NCBI GenBank assembly: GCA_001776275.1
Contig: MFAQ01000012.1
Span: 2,011-7,461, forward strand
DNA length: 5,451 nucleotides
DNA from: Candidatus Collierbacteria bacterium RIFOXYD1_FULL_40_9
GTDB lineage: Bacteria; Patescibacteriota; Microgenomatia; UBA1400; MFAQ01
Direction of reading: 5' to 3'
Shown: positions 1-5,451 of the stretch, one piece after another
Numbering within the stretch: the stretch's first letter is position 1
Layout: every line of letters begins with the position of its first letter
Notes under the pieces: generated by a model
Told to the model about the DNA's origin: nothing
The model's database searches: none
Seen by the model: the letters and a program-made list of their open reading frames with translations, nothing else
Made by a program: the position numbers and the translations under genes

Positions 1-534
1 CAAGTCAAACAAATGGTTGAAGAAGTAGTTGGCAAGTTCGGTAAGCTAGATATACTAGTAAACAATGCGGCCTTAGTTTACGACATTCCTCTATTTGAAA
101 AGACTGTCGAACAATGGAGCAAAACATTTGCTGTAAATGTGATAGGTTCATTTCTTTGCGCCAAGTATTGTTCTCCATACTTGCAAAAAACGAGCGGAAA
201 CATCGTCAATGTTTGCTCTACTAGTGGTAGTACCAGTTTTGATCCAAATGCAGCGGATTATGATTCATCAAAGGTGGGTCTCGTTTCTCTAACGAAAGAC
301 CTCGCGAAAGAGTTAGCGCCAATCGTTCGTGTTAATGGTGTTGCACCAGGGTGGATTGATACTGACATGAATAAAGATTTACCAAAGGAATACATCGAAG
401 AAGAAATGAAAAAAACGTTGATAGGTAGGATGGCCAAACCAGAAGAAGTTGCCAAGTCGATCTTGTTTCTAGCCTCCGATGATGCTAGTTATCTTACAGG
501 ATCAATAGTGTTCGTTGACGGAGGATCAATATAG
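1..534 (+). CDS. SDR-family NAD(P)-dependent oxidoreductase (5' partial)
   Basis: This is a classical short-chain dehydrogenase/reductase of the FabG-like type, a cytoplasmic NAD(P)H-dependent oxidoreductase whose substrate cannot be told from the sequence. The frame is open to the first base, and the first ATG (13) is internal because the N-terminal TGxxxGxG dinucleotide-binding motif is absent. About 70 residues must lie left of the window; 177 are visible. In window numbering I see the LVNNAA motif at about residues 19-24, a catalytic Ser73 in NVCSTSG, and the YxxxK pair Tyr87/Lys91. RVNGVAPGW follows, and the protein ends with the usual LTGS...VDGGSI tail, so the C-terminus is intact. The thermonuclease gene follows after 23 bp on the same strand, suggesting co-transcription without an obvious functional link. 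Family assignment is firm; naming it fabG or a sugar or alcohol dehydrogenase would be a guess. Confidence 0.95.
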   Translation, partial: QVKQMVEEVVGKFGKLDILVNNAALVYDIPLFEKTVEQWSKTFAVNVIGSFLCAKYCSPYLQKTSGNIVNVCSTSGSTSFDPNAADYDSSKVGLVSLTKDLAKELAPIVRVNGVAPGWIDTDMNKDLPKEYIEEEMKKTLIGRMAKPEEVAKSILFLASDDASYLTGSIVFVDGGSI

Positions 535-547
535 TTTGTTTTAATTC

Positions 548-553
548 GAGGGA
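548..553 (+). promoter_or_regulatory. candidate ribosome binding site for the thermonuclease TTG start
   Basis: The purine run GAGGGA lies a few bases upstream of the TTG at 558 and is the main support for that non-ATG start. A second Shine-Dalgarno-like AGGAG (563-567) sits 4 nt before an ATG at 572. That ATG opens a different frame that stops after 13 codons (572-613), so the signal does not decide the start of the long frame. Confidence 0.4.
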
Positions 554-557
554 AGCG

Positions 558-1265
558 TTGTTAGGAGTATTATGTGGTCAATGTTCTATACTAATATTAG
601 TGCTCAAAGCTAAAAACCTGCATTGGAAGTCCTTTCTTTTGTGTTCTATTGCCATCATTCCTTCCTTATTTTTATTTCTCTTTTATCACCGTAGCTCTTC
701 AGTCGTTTACGACAAAGTGGTTGAGGTTGTCGATGGAGACACTTTCTTCATTCAAAATCGCCAGCCAATCCGTCTATATGGTATCAACGCTCCAGAGTTA
801 GGTAATTGTTACAGCGAAGAATCCAAAAATGAATTGACAAAATTGATTTTAGGGAAAGAAATTCGGCTAACAGGTTTGCAGGCAGACCATTACGGTAGGG
901 TTGTAGCCGATGTTTACCTAAAAGATGGAACATATATCAATCTGCATATGGTCAAGAACGGATTCACTGCATACATTAGAGCTTACGATCAGAACATCAC
1001 TCATATGAAAGAAGCGGGAGATTATGCTCGACAAAATAAACTAGGTGTATTCAGCCCAGCCTGTTTCCAGACAGAGCCAGAAAATCCCAAGTGCAAAATC
1101 AAAGGAAACTTAGATGATAAAAACCCCGATAGAAAATTTTATCTAAAACCTAGTTGCGCTTATTACGACTCGGTAGTTGTAGAGAAATATCTAGGTGAAC
1201 AATGGTTCTGTACTGAGCAGGAAGCAATCCAGGCAGGTTTTGCGAAATCCCCGAACTGTAAATAA
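558..1265 (+). CDS. Membrane-anchored thermonuclease (SNase-like) with cysteine-containing C-terminal module
   Basis: This is a staphylococcal-nuclease-family protein, predicted to be a Ca2+-dependent phosphodiesterase acting on DNA or RNA outside the cytoplasmic membrane. Residues about 24-43 form a hydrophobic segment preceded by Lys/His/Trp, a signal anchor or uncleaved signal peptide. The SNase fold spans about 50-168: VVDGDTF (Asp59, Asp61), RLYGINAPE (Arg72, Glu80) and DHYGR (Arg114) match the metal-binding and Arg/Glu/Arg catalytic positions of the S. aureus enzyme, so it should be active. After it comes a module of about 55 residues (179-234: CKIKGNL, PSCAYYD, GEQWFCTEQEAIQAGF, final Cys) with Cys179, 200, 218 and 234. 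I recall this small domain from other secreted thermonucleases, where it is sometimes called a sunset domain. The start is uncertain: TTG 558 has a plausible ribosome site, and GTG 600 would still keep the membrane segment. It follows the SDR gene closely and converges on the - strand operon. Confidence 0.9.
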   Translation: MLGVLCGQCSILILVLKAKNLHWKSFLLCSIAIIPSLFLFLFYHRSSSVVYDKVVEVVDGDTFFIQNRQPIRLYGINAPELGNCYSEESKNELTKLILGKEIRLTGLQADHYGRVVADVYLKDGTYINLHMVKNGFTAYIRAYDQNITHMKEAGDYARQNKLGVFSPACFQTEPENPKCKIKGNLDDKNPDRKFYLKPSCAYYDSVVVEKYLGEQWFCTEQEAIQAGFAKSPNCK

Positions 1266-1309
1266 GGGAGCGCGTCATAGAGAGCAGTTAGTATTTGCCA
1301 GTCTGTCAA

Positions 1310-1330
1310 AGTGCCTGCTTCGCAGACACT
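1310..1330. terminator. hairpin between convergent genes, possible terminator
   Basis: An imperfect stem pairs AGTG with CACT and CTGC with GCAG around a TTC loop, with one internal C/A mismatch. It lies between the + strand thermonuclease stop (1265) and the - strand nuclease stop (1334). In the + direction it is followed by an interrupted T-rich run (1334-1346), reasonable for intrinsic termination of the SDR-thermonuclease transcript. In the - direction only three T follow, so that side is weaker. Confidence 0.5.
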
Positions 1331-1333
1331 AAA

Positions 1334-2758
1334 TCATTTTCTTTTACTTGCTGTGGGTTTTTTAACGCCATCAATGATAATTAGTTCTGGGGCTGTCTCA
1401 CCTTTTTGGATTTTCTCTTCATATCTTTTTATCAAAAGTGCGGTTTTTCTTTCGGACTTAGTTACTTTTATCACCAAATAAAAACTTGTGGTGGTTCTTT
1501 CACTTTGTTCGTAGGCTGTAATCTGTTTTTCATATCCTTTTGTAACTGATGGATTGGAAGATAACTTTATTTCTACAAGTCCTCTGAGGTTATACCCCTT
1601 ACTCACCTTAAAGTCGACAGGTCCTGATCCGGCATTCGGTTCTCGGTTTAGATCGGTGTCGTTGGCCTCACAATATGAATCTGCTATAGCAAAGAACAGT
1701 AATTGACTATATCGTTCGTGCCGTCTTTTGTATGTGTTTCCTTGTTTAACATACAAATGTTCATTCAGCCCATTAACCTCAATATTTCTCTTAAACTGGT
1801 TCGCAATCTTCCTTAGAGTGTCTTTTAATTGTTCGATATTAGTAATATGTTTTTTTTCAAGGTTAAGTGGGTTATCCTCTGCATATTTTCGCCCTATTTT
1901 ATACCAGTTGACCTGCCCTGCCGGATCTTTTTCAAAGTCATAATTATTCGCAGATGAATTTTTGTAAGCATCTAAAAGTTCGGTAACATTTTCTTTTTTT
2001 GTAAAAATAATATCTCTTAATTCTTGTTTTTTAATCTTACTTCTCCATCCAGTGCCAATTAACCTGTTTAATCTCTGCCTAAGTTCATTGTTTACCGCCA
2101 CAACATGGTCAATACCCTCCCATGTTAAAGCAACAGGCAAGTCTCTAAGGATTTCTTTTGGAAGTAATATTACCGGTTTACCTGTTTTAGAGGAAATAGG
2201 TAATGTAAACTCCTTTTCGCCAATTTTATATGAATGGGTTTTTACTATGTTTAATTCTTTTGTGACCCTTTCTGTGTATCTAAATACATCCTCTTTAATT
2301 ATCCGTAAGGTCATATCGCTGAGTCTGTCCGCTCCAAAGTCTTCCTCAAAAAGCCCTATCAATTCGAAGATATTTGGATCCTTAATTCCCATGTTCACTA
2401 TCTCCGAAGCGGTTTTAACCAATTTTTTTGCCAAAACTGGACCGATTGCACTTCCATCACTTGAATGCGCTCCGTACCCAATGGATACTCCTTTGAGTTC
2501 TCTGAATATTAGTCTCTTGTAAGCTTCCTTCCAAGCTATATCACCAATTGATTTAGATGCTAAGAGTAATGTAATTATGTCCTCATAATATTTCTTAATC
2601 CTATTTCTAGAATTTTTTAGTTCAGGAACCTTAGTCTTATTTAGTAAAAATGGATCAACAAAAAGTCTTGTGTCTACACCGATAACAGCATCAAAGACTC
2701 CTAATTTATCAAAATCTGACTCATTTCCTCCTAACATTTCGCTTACTAGTGTGGCCAT
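1334..2758 (-). CDS. PD-(D/E)XK-type nuclease, defence operon effector candidate
   Basis: This 474-aa soluble protein ends in a predicted PD-(D/E)XK (restriction-endonuclease fold) domain. At residues about 345-430 I see Asp382 in GPVDFKV, then Glu396-x-Lys398 in LVEIKLS, then Gln412xxxTyr416 in KQITAY. That is the D...ExK...QxxxY order found in RecB-like and many restriction nucleases, so metal-dependent DNA cleavage is the likely activity. The first 330 residues are a larger conserved-looking domain I cannot name: GVDTRLFVDPFLL (about 27-39), GYGAHSSDGSAIGP (94-107) and FEEDFGADRLSDMT (137-150). It presumably handles partner or substrate recognition. The tail is Lys-rich. It is the last gene of the operon, starting 8 bp after the preceding stop with only weak purines before the ATG, so coupled translation is likely. 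An A8 run inside the gene (+ strand T8, 1850-1857) leaves the frame intact. The nuclease call rests on motifs; the N-terminal role is unknown. Confidence 0.75.
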   Translation of the reverse strand: MATLVSEMLGGNESDFDKLGVFDAVIGVDTRLFVDPFLLNKTKVPELKNSRNRIKKYYEDIITLLLASKSIGDIAWKEAYKRLIFRELKGVSIGYGAHSSDGSAIGPVLAKKLVKTASEIVNMGIKDPNIFELIGLFEEDFGADRLSDMTLRIIKEDVFRYTERVTKELNIVKTHSYKIGEKEFTLPISSKTGKPVILLPKEILRDLPVALTWEGIDHVVAVNNELRQRLNRLIGTGWRSKIKKQELRDIIFTKKENVTELLDAYKNSSANNYDFEKDPAGQVNWYKIGRKYAEDNPLNLEKKHITNIEQLKDTLRKIANQFKRNIEVNGLNEHLYVKQGNTYKRRHERYSQLLFFAIADSYCEANDTDLNREPNAGSGPVDFKVSKGYNLRGLVEIKLSSNPSVTKGYEKQITAYEQSERTTTSFYLVIKVTKSERKTALLIKRYEEKIQKGETAPELIIIDGVKKPTASKRK

Positions 2759-2766
2759 ATTTTTTT

Positions 2767-3081
2767 CTATTCTTCAATTTCTAATTCCCCTAAATTGGAT
2801 ATCATTGGAATCAGAACGGGTGAAACTGCTTTGGCAAAAGCTGATATCTTATCGAAGATAGATCCGCCACTTTCTTCAGTCTCTTTTTCGGTTTTCTCAA
2901 AACTGTTTATACAAGACAGCCCTAACAACACCATTCCAAACTTAAACTGAGATTCAATTAACCGCGGATCTTTGTTGGTCGTACCCTTTATCTCCGTTTT
3001 TAGATATACATTATCCATATTAATGAAGAAGTCATATCCATTTTGTCCGCTATCTTTAACAATCAAAGCCCCCCCCTTCAT
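2767..3081 (-). CDS. 104-aa frame, probable detached C-terminal domain of the GHKL ATPase
   Basis: The ATG of this frame (3081) lies inside the 3' end of the ATPase gene, 26 bp before that gene's last base, with no well-spaced Shine-Dalgarno. The first residues are encoded by a G8 run, and the recognisable part starts immediately after it. It contains GYDFFINMDNVYLKTEIK (15-32), a helix DPRLIESQFKFGMVLLGL (38-55), a Glu/Lys/Gly linker (about 62-76) and a hydrophobic C-terminal helix (77-100). My recollection is that related ATPases carry this segment as their own C-terminus after a LNLPN-type motif, which the upstream frame still ends with. I therefore think it is one protein split by a +1 frame change rather than an independent gene. 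Removal of one G gives a continuous 780-aa product. The alternative is a genuine small subunit translated by coupling. I see no enzyme motif in this part. Confidence 0.6.
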   Translation of the reverse strand: MKGGALIVKDSGQNGYDFFINMDNVYLKTEIKGTTNKDPRLIESQFKFGMVLLGLSCINSFEKTEKETEESGGSIFDKISAFAKAVSPVLIPMISNLGELEIEE

Positions 3082-5110
3082 TTCCTAGAAATTTGTAATT
3101 TTCACCATCTGATCTTCTACATTCATGCATATTTGGAAGATTCAATGCTGAAGATGAGGCTCTCTCGTCTCCTGGTTTATCAGAAGGTGGTTCTTTTCGT
3201 TCCCCATCATCGCCCTTACCGGACTCTGCCGGTTCAATCACTTTTACATAAAAATCCGCAGTATATCCCTCAGTCTGGGTGTAGTCACTAGCTGTTGATT
3301 TAAACAACAACAAATCTCCAACGCTAGCACATTCAGGAAGCGTGACGTTAAGAGTTGCTAACCCGCTCCACAGGTTAAGAGAAAAACTATCTATGTCCAT
3401 ACCCTCCCAAGACAATCCAAAACTTCCTGGGTCATTATCCCGGTTAAAGTAGTCATTGCTTGCATCTGTCTCGTATTGAATTCTAAACTTTCTATTGACG
3501 TTACAGCTTTTTGGTTTATCTTCCGAATACGTTTTGGACGGACGGAAATAAGTTGGGTATCGCTTTCCATTAAATATCGCCTGCGTGTCATTTCCAGCCA
3601 AATTGAATGGATTTTGTATTGTTTGCCCCAATGCAAATAATTTAGTTAATGTTGGCGACCTTTTAATTATTTTATTAAGTACATCAACCAGTGGTTTTGA
3701 GTTTTGAAGCATGCCCTCAAGTTCTTCTCTCCTCCGTTTTTCTCTTAAAGCTTTTAACCCCTCATGGTTTCTGATAATTTCTTCGATAAGTGCTGTTATT
3801 TCAGATTTAATGTCACCGTCTCTCATTCTGTCCCTACTAGTCATAAAGAGGTCTTCTCTTATGCGCCCGCTAAACGCTGAACAGTCCGCCAAAACAAGGA
3901 TAGAATCACTGAGATACGACATGCCAACATTTTTTCTCTCAAAAAAAGCTTTGGGGAGCGTACCATGGGTCTGTCCGTTGATTGTAAATATAATTCCATC
4001 ACCAAGCGAGTATCTTTTGGCTTGATCTTTTTTGAAAGCGAAAACAGAAACTTTCATTTTTTCACCCTGGACAATAACCTCGGAAGAACTCGGGAAGTTG
4101 GGTTCAAGATTGTCTCTTTTGTCCTCATCAAGTCTTACACCTAATCCTGACAAAATTGAACGCCCAGATTCTTGCTTATAATCTCTTGTTTCAAACAGAG
4201 TTATTGGTAGTGCAACATTGGGAAGTAGTTGTGAGATCTTGTAGTACAAATCGAATTTGATATTTGTCTTAAGGCCACTTTTTAGTCGGTAGTCATATAG
4301 CTTAACGTAACTTCCTGAAATCATTTTTTCTACATAGGGTCCGGCTTTATCTACTGGAATAATTGGAAGGAATTCTGATTTGAATCTAATGATTTTCCCC
4401 TCAGGGGCAAGATACTTAAACGCGGAACTTCGCATACCCATACTCGGATCCTCTCTCCTTACAACAGTGAAACCCCAACAATCCACAGAATCGTCATTGT
4501 CCATATTTTTTAACTCGATGGATCTTTTTGAAACGATCAATTGAATGTTTCTATGTCCGCAAAACTGTAAGGATCCGGTCGCTCCCATGTTAAATTTTCC
4601 TTGAACAAAAGGAATTCTTAGCTTATTTGATTTAGATAAAGACAAGAATGTATTGGGGATTTTGTTGGGACTTTGCCCCTCTCCAGTGTCAATAATTGAA
4701 TATGACGGATTGTTCTTGTCACCGGTGGCAACAAGTAGGATATTTTTTGCTAATTCACTTCTAATTCTTGGGTCAACATTTGCCAATTTACCTTTGAAAA
4801 CCCCAAAAAAACGATGAACAGCTTCCTCAATAGTTTGTGGGGCCTCTTTACTCTCCGGAAGGATTTCACTTTTCAAACATTCTTTCATTAATACCGCATC
4901 GACTGAGTTAATTAGCTTTTCTACCAACGCTGCTTCTGCAGTGCTCTGTTGGTTTCCAATAGTTGAAAAATTATTTTCATTATTACCGTAGTACAACCAG
5001 TTGTTGTCATCTTGCCATAGGTTATAAAATTGGAGAACGGAAATAACCTCATTTTCATTTTCAGACTTGATTAATTTTAGACAAAGGCTCTTGGCGTCTG
5101 AATCGTTCAT
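3056..5110 (-). CDS. GHKL-type ATPase (Hsp90/MutL/MORC-like), probably frame-disrupted at its 3' end
   Basis: This cytoplasmic ATPase has the Bergerat fold at residues about 55-245. The N-box is EKLINSVDA (Glu64, Asn68, Asp71), the G1 box is DTGEG (Asp141, Gly143, Gly145), and the G2 region is GKFNMGATGSL (Gly176, Gly179). A middle transducer-like region holds INGQTHGTLPKAFF (377-390) and SGRIREDLFMTSRDRM (414-429). Residues about 440-465 are a charged, probably coiled helix. Residues 540-627 look beta-rich, possibly Ig-like. A Gly/Pro/charged linker (629-655) leads to LNLPNMHE, and the frame ends 4 residues after the run of three Gly codons. GHKL ATPases usually dimerise as ATP-driven clamps, which suggests a sensor or DNA-clamp role driving the downstream nuclease. 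Its ATG overlaps the stop of the 71-aa gene as ATGA without a Shine-Dalgarno, pointing to termination-reinitiation. The truncated ending at a G8 run suggests the intact form is 780 aa. Closest named relatives would be the MutL/MORC-like proteins of restriction-type operons. Confidence 0.85.
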   Translation of the reverse strand: MNDSDAKSLCLKLIKSENENEVISVLQFYNLWQDDNNWLYYGNNENNFSTIGNQQSTAEAALVEKLINSVDAVLMKECLKSEILPESKEAPQTIEEAVHRFFGVFKGKLANVDPRIRSELAKNILLVATGDKNNPSYSIIDTGEGQSPNKIPNTFLSLSKSNKLRIPFVQGKFNMGATGSLQFCGHRNIQLIVSKRSIELKNMDNDDSVDCWGFTVVRREDPSMGMRSSAFKYLAPEGKIIRFKSEFLPIIPVDKAGPYVEKMISGSYVKLYDYRLKSGLKTNIKFDLYYKISQLLPNVALPITLFETRDYKQESGRSILSGLGVRLDEDKRDNLEPNFPSSSEVIVQGEKMKVSVFAFKKDQAKRYSLGDGIIFTINGQTHGTLPKAFFERKNVGMSYLSDSILVLADCSAFSGRIREDLFMTSRDRMRDGDIKSEITALIEEIIRNHEGLKALREKRRREELEGMLQNSKPLVDVLNKIIKRSPTLTKLFALGQTIQNPFNLAGNDTQAIFNGKRYPTYFRPSKTYSEDKPKSCNVNRKFRIQYETDASNDYFNRDNDPGSFGLSWEGMDIDSFSLNLWSGLATLNVTLPECASVGDLLLFKSTASDYTQTEGYTADFYVKVIEPAESGKGDDGERKEPPSDKPGDERASSSALNLPNMHECRRSDGENYKFLGNEGGGFDC
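3069..3076 (-). repeat. G8 homopolymer at the ATPase frame break
   Basis: Eight consecutive C on the + strand (eight G on the coding strand) fall precisely where the 684-aa ATPase frame runs into its stop and the 104-aa frame begins. The upstream frame reads GAA GGG GGG GGC TTT and stops 9 bases later. The downstream frame reads ATG AAG GGG GGG GCT. Loss of one G, or gain of two, joins the two frames. It is the longest G/C homopolymer I noticed in the window. Confidence 0.9.
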
Positions 5111-5322
5111 AGTGAAAAGTCGGTACGGCTTCTAGGATAATGGAACTTAGCCTTAGTCTCTCTTACAGATTTTTCAATAGCATTAAATATTTTAGAAATA
5201 TCCTCTTCATTATATTCATACGCACTTCTATTTGAGCAATTTCCTAACACCTTCAGTCTTTTCAGAACTTCATTTGTTCTGTATGTTGCAAGACGTTTAA
5301 ATCTTATTTTTTTATCTGTCAT
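5107..5322 (-). CDS. small basic helical protein, first gene of the defence-like operon
   Basis: This 71-aa protein has no signal peptide or membrane segment. It is rich in Lys and Arg and predicted mostly helical: RFKRLATYRTNEVLKRLKVL (7-26), then GNCSNRSAYEYNEEDISKIF (27-46), then a helix to about residue 60 and a short tail. The RTNEVLK...GNCSNRSAY pattern resembles small hypothetical proteins I recall next to defence genes, but I cannot assign a function. It is the first frame after the predicted promoter, and its TGA stop overlaps the ATPase start by 4 bp, so it is very likely expressed with the ATPase. Its charge would suit nucleic-acid or partner binding, for example as an adaptor of the ATPase; that is inference. 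The ATG at 5322 is the only start supported, in an AT-rich leader with no clear Shine-Dalgarno. Confidence 0.8.
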   Translation of the reverse strand: MTDKKIRFKRLATYRTNEVLKRLKVLGNCSNRSAYEYNEEDISKIFNAIEKSVRETKAKFHYPRSRTDFSL

Positions 5323-5347
5323 ATTATTATAAATAAACTAACTGGTG

Positions 5348-5368
5348 GTAAGTATATCATGTATTTAC
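5348..5368. promoter_or_regulatory. imperfect 21-bp palindrome overlapping the promoter, candidate operator
   Basis: The two 10-bp arms (GTAAGTATAT and GTATTTAC-side complement) match at 8 of 10 positions around a central C. The element covers the -10 box and most of the spacer of the predicted operon promoter, the usual place for a dimeric repressor site. No candidate regulator gene is in the window. AT-rich DNA makes chance palindromes common, so confidence is modest. Confidence 0.4.
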
Positions 5369-5379
5369 TAAAATATCAA
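5351..5379 (-). promoter_or_regulatory. sigma-70-like promoter of the - strand operon
   Basis: Reading the - strand, TTGATA (5379-5374) and TATACT (5356-5351) each match the consensus hexamers at five of six bases and are separated by exactly 17 bp. The predicted transcript would start near 5344, leaving a leader of about 22 nt before the ATG at 5322. This is the only strong promoter I found upstream of the four frames, so it would drive the whole operon. Confidence 0.65.
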
Positions 5380-5451
5380 CACCCTTATCACTACAAAAGA
5401 ATTCAATAATTATAGGATTGTTTCAAATTTTTGCGTTTTCTGTCATGGCTA

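Noticed and set aside
1301..1327. Alternative pairing of GTCTG (1301-1305) with CAGAC (1323-1327), suggesting an attenuator-like switch
   Set aside because: It has only five pairs and a 17-nt loop, and lies downstream of both stop codons, so a regulatory switch is not credible.
1850..1857. A8 run (- strand) in the nuclease gene as a possible slippage site
   Set aside because: The long frame continues through it without disruption, and shifting frames leads to no meaningful extension, so no function is claimed.
2052..2522. 156-codon + strand frame inside the PD-(D/E)XK gene
   Set aside because: It lies wholly antisense to a well-supported coding gene, has no family-like motifs, and is rich in Ser/Leu/Phe/Ile as expected for the complement of an AT-rich gene.
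3391..3636. 81-codon - strand frame overlapping the ATPase in another frame
   Set aside because: It has no ribosome site and no recognisable features; the ATPase frame through this region is continuous and better patterned.
3711..4025. 104-codon + strand frame inside the ATPase gene
   Set aside because: It is antisense to the middle region of the ATPase, which has clear motifs there; composition is typical of a shadow frame.
5326..5331. Perfect TATAAT on the - strand just before the 71-aa ATG
   Set aside because: No -35-like hexamer lies 16-18 bp upstream, and it is only 3 bases from the ATG, so it would start transcription within the start codon. The TTGATA/TATACT pair is a better promoter.
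5403..5450. Short open - strand stretch entering from the right edge and ending in TGA, Lys/Arg-rich (SHDRKRKNLKQSYNY)
   Set aside because: It could be the tail of an upstream gene, but 15 codons at the window edge cannot be told from chance. A second frame there (MTENAKI, stop at 5423) is equally undecidable.
1..5451. CRISPR array, tRNA, rRNA, transposase or attachment-site repeats
   Set aside because: I saw no regularly spaced repeats, tRNA-like cloverleaf, insertion-sequence ends or paired direct repeats bordering the - strand operon.

Overview
The window is AT-leaning DNA (by eye roughly 40% GC) using the standard code; no long frame needs TGA to be read through. It looks bacterial. The best lineage hint is the membrane-anchored thermonuclease with a cysteine-containing C-terminal module. 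I associate that architecture mainly with Patescibacteria (CPR) and some other environmental bacteria, so this is a weak inference from one gene.

Layout. Positions 1-1265 are on the + strand. They hold the 3' part of an SDR oxidoreductase gene (its N-terminal nucleotide-binding segment lies left of the window) and, 23 bp later, a thermonuclease-family protein with an N-terminal membrane anchor. A short hairpin at 1310-1330 separates this pair from a convergent four-frame operon on the - strand (5322 down to 1334).

The - strand operon reads, in transcription order: a 71-aa basic helical protein; a 684-aa GHKL-type (Hsp90/MutL/histidine-kinase fold) ATPase; a 104-aa frame that looks like the detached C-terminus of that ATPase; and a 474-aa protein ending in a PD-(D/E)XK nuclease domain. 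The frames overlap by 4 bp, overlap by 26 bp, and are 8 bp apart, so one mRNA is likely. A good sigma-70-like promoter (TTGATA, 17 bp, TATACT) lies just upstream, and an imperfect 21-bp palindrome covers its -10 box and spacer.

Interpretation. A GHKL ATPase plus a PD-(D/E)XK nuclease plus a small partner, without a methyltransferase, helicase or transposase, fits an anti-phage or anti-plasmid defence module. It belongs broadly with the MutL/MORC-like ATPases reported in restriction-type operons. I cannot match it with confidence to a named system. The most notable local detail is a run of eight G (- strand) at 3069-3076, exactly where the ATPase frame ends and the 104-aa frame begins. Removing one G would fuse them into a 780-aa protein. 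The split is therefore a sequencing or assembly error, an inactivating or phase-variable indel, or a frameshift used in expression.
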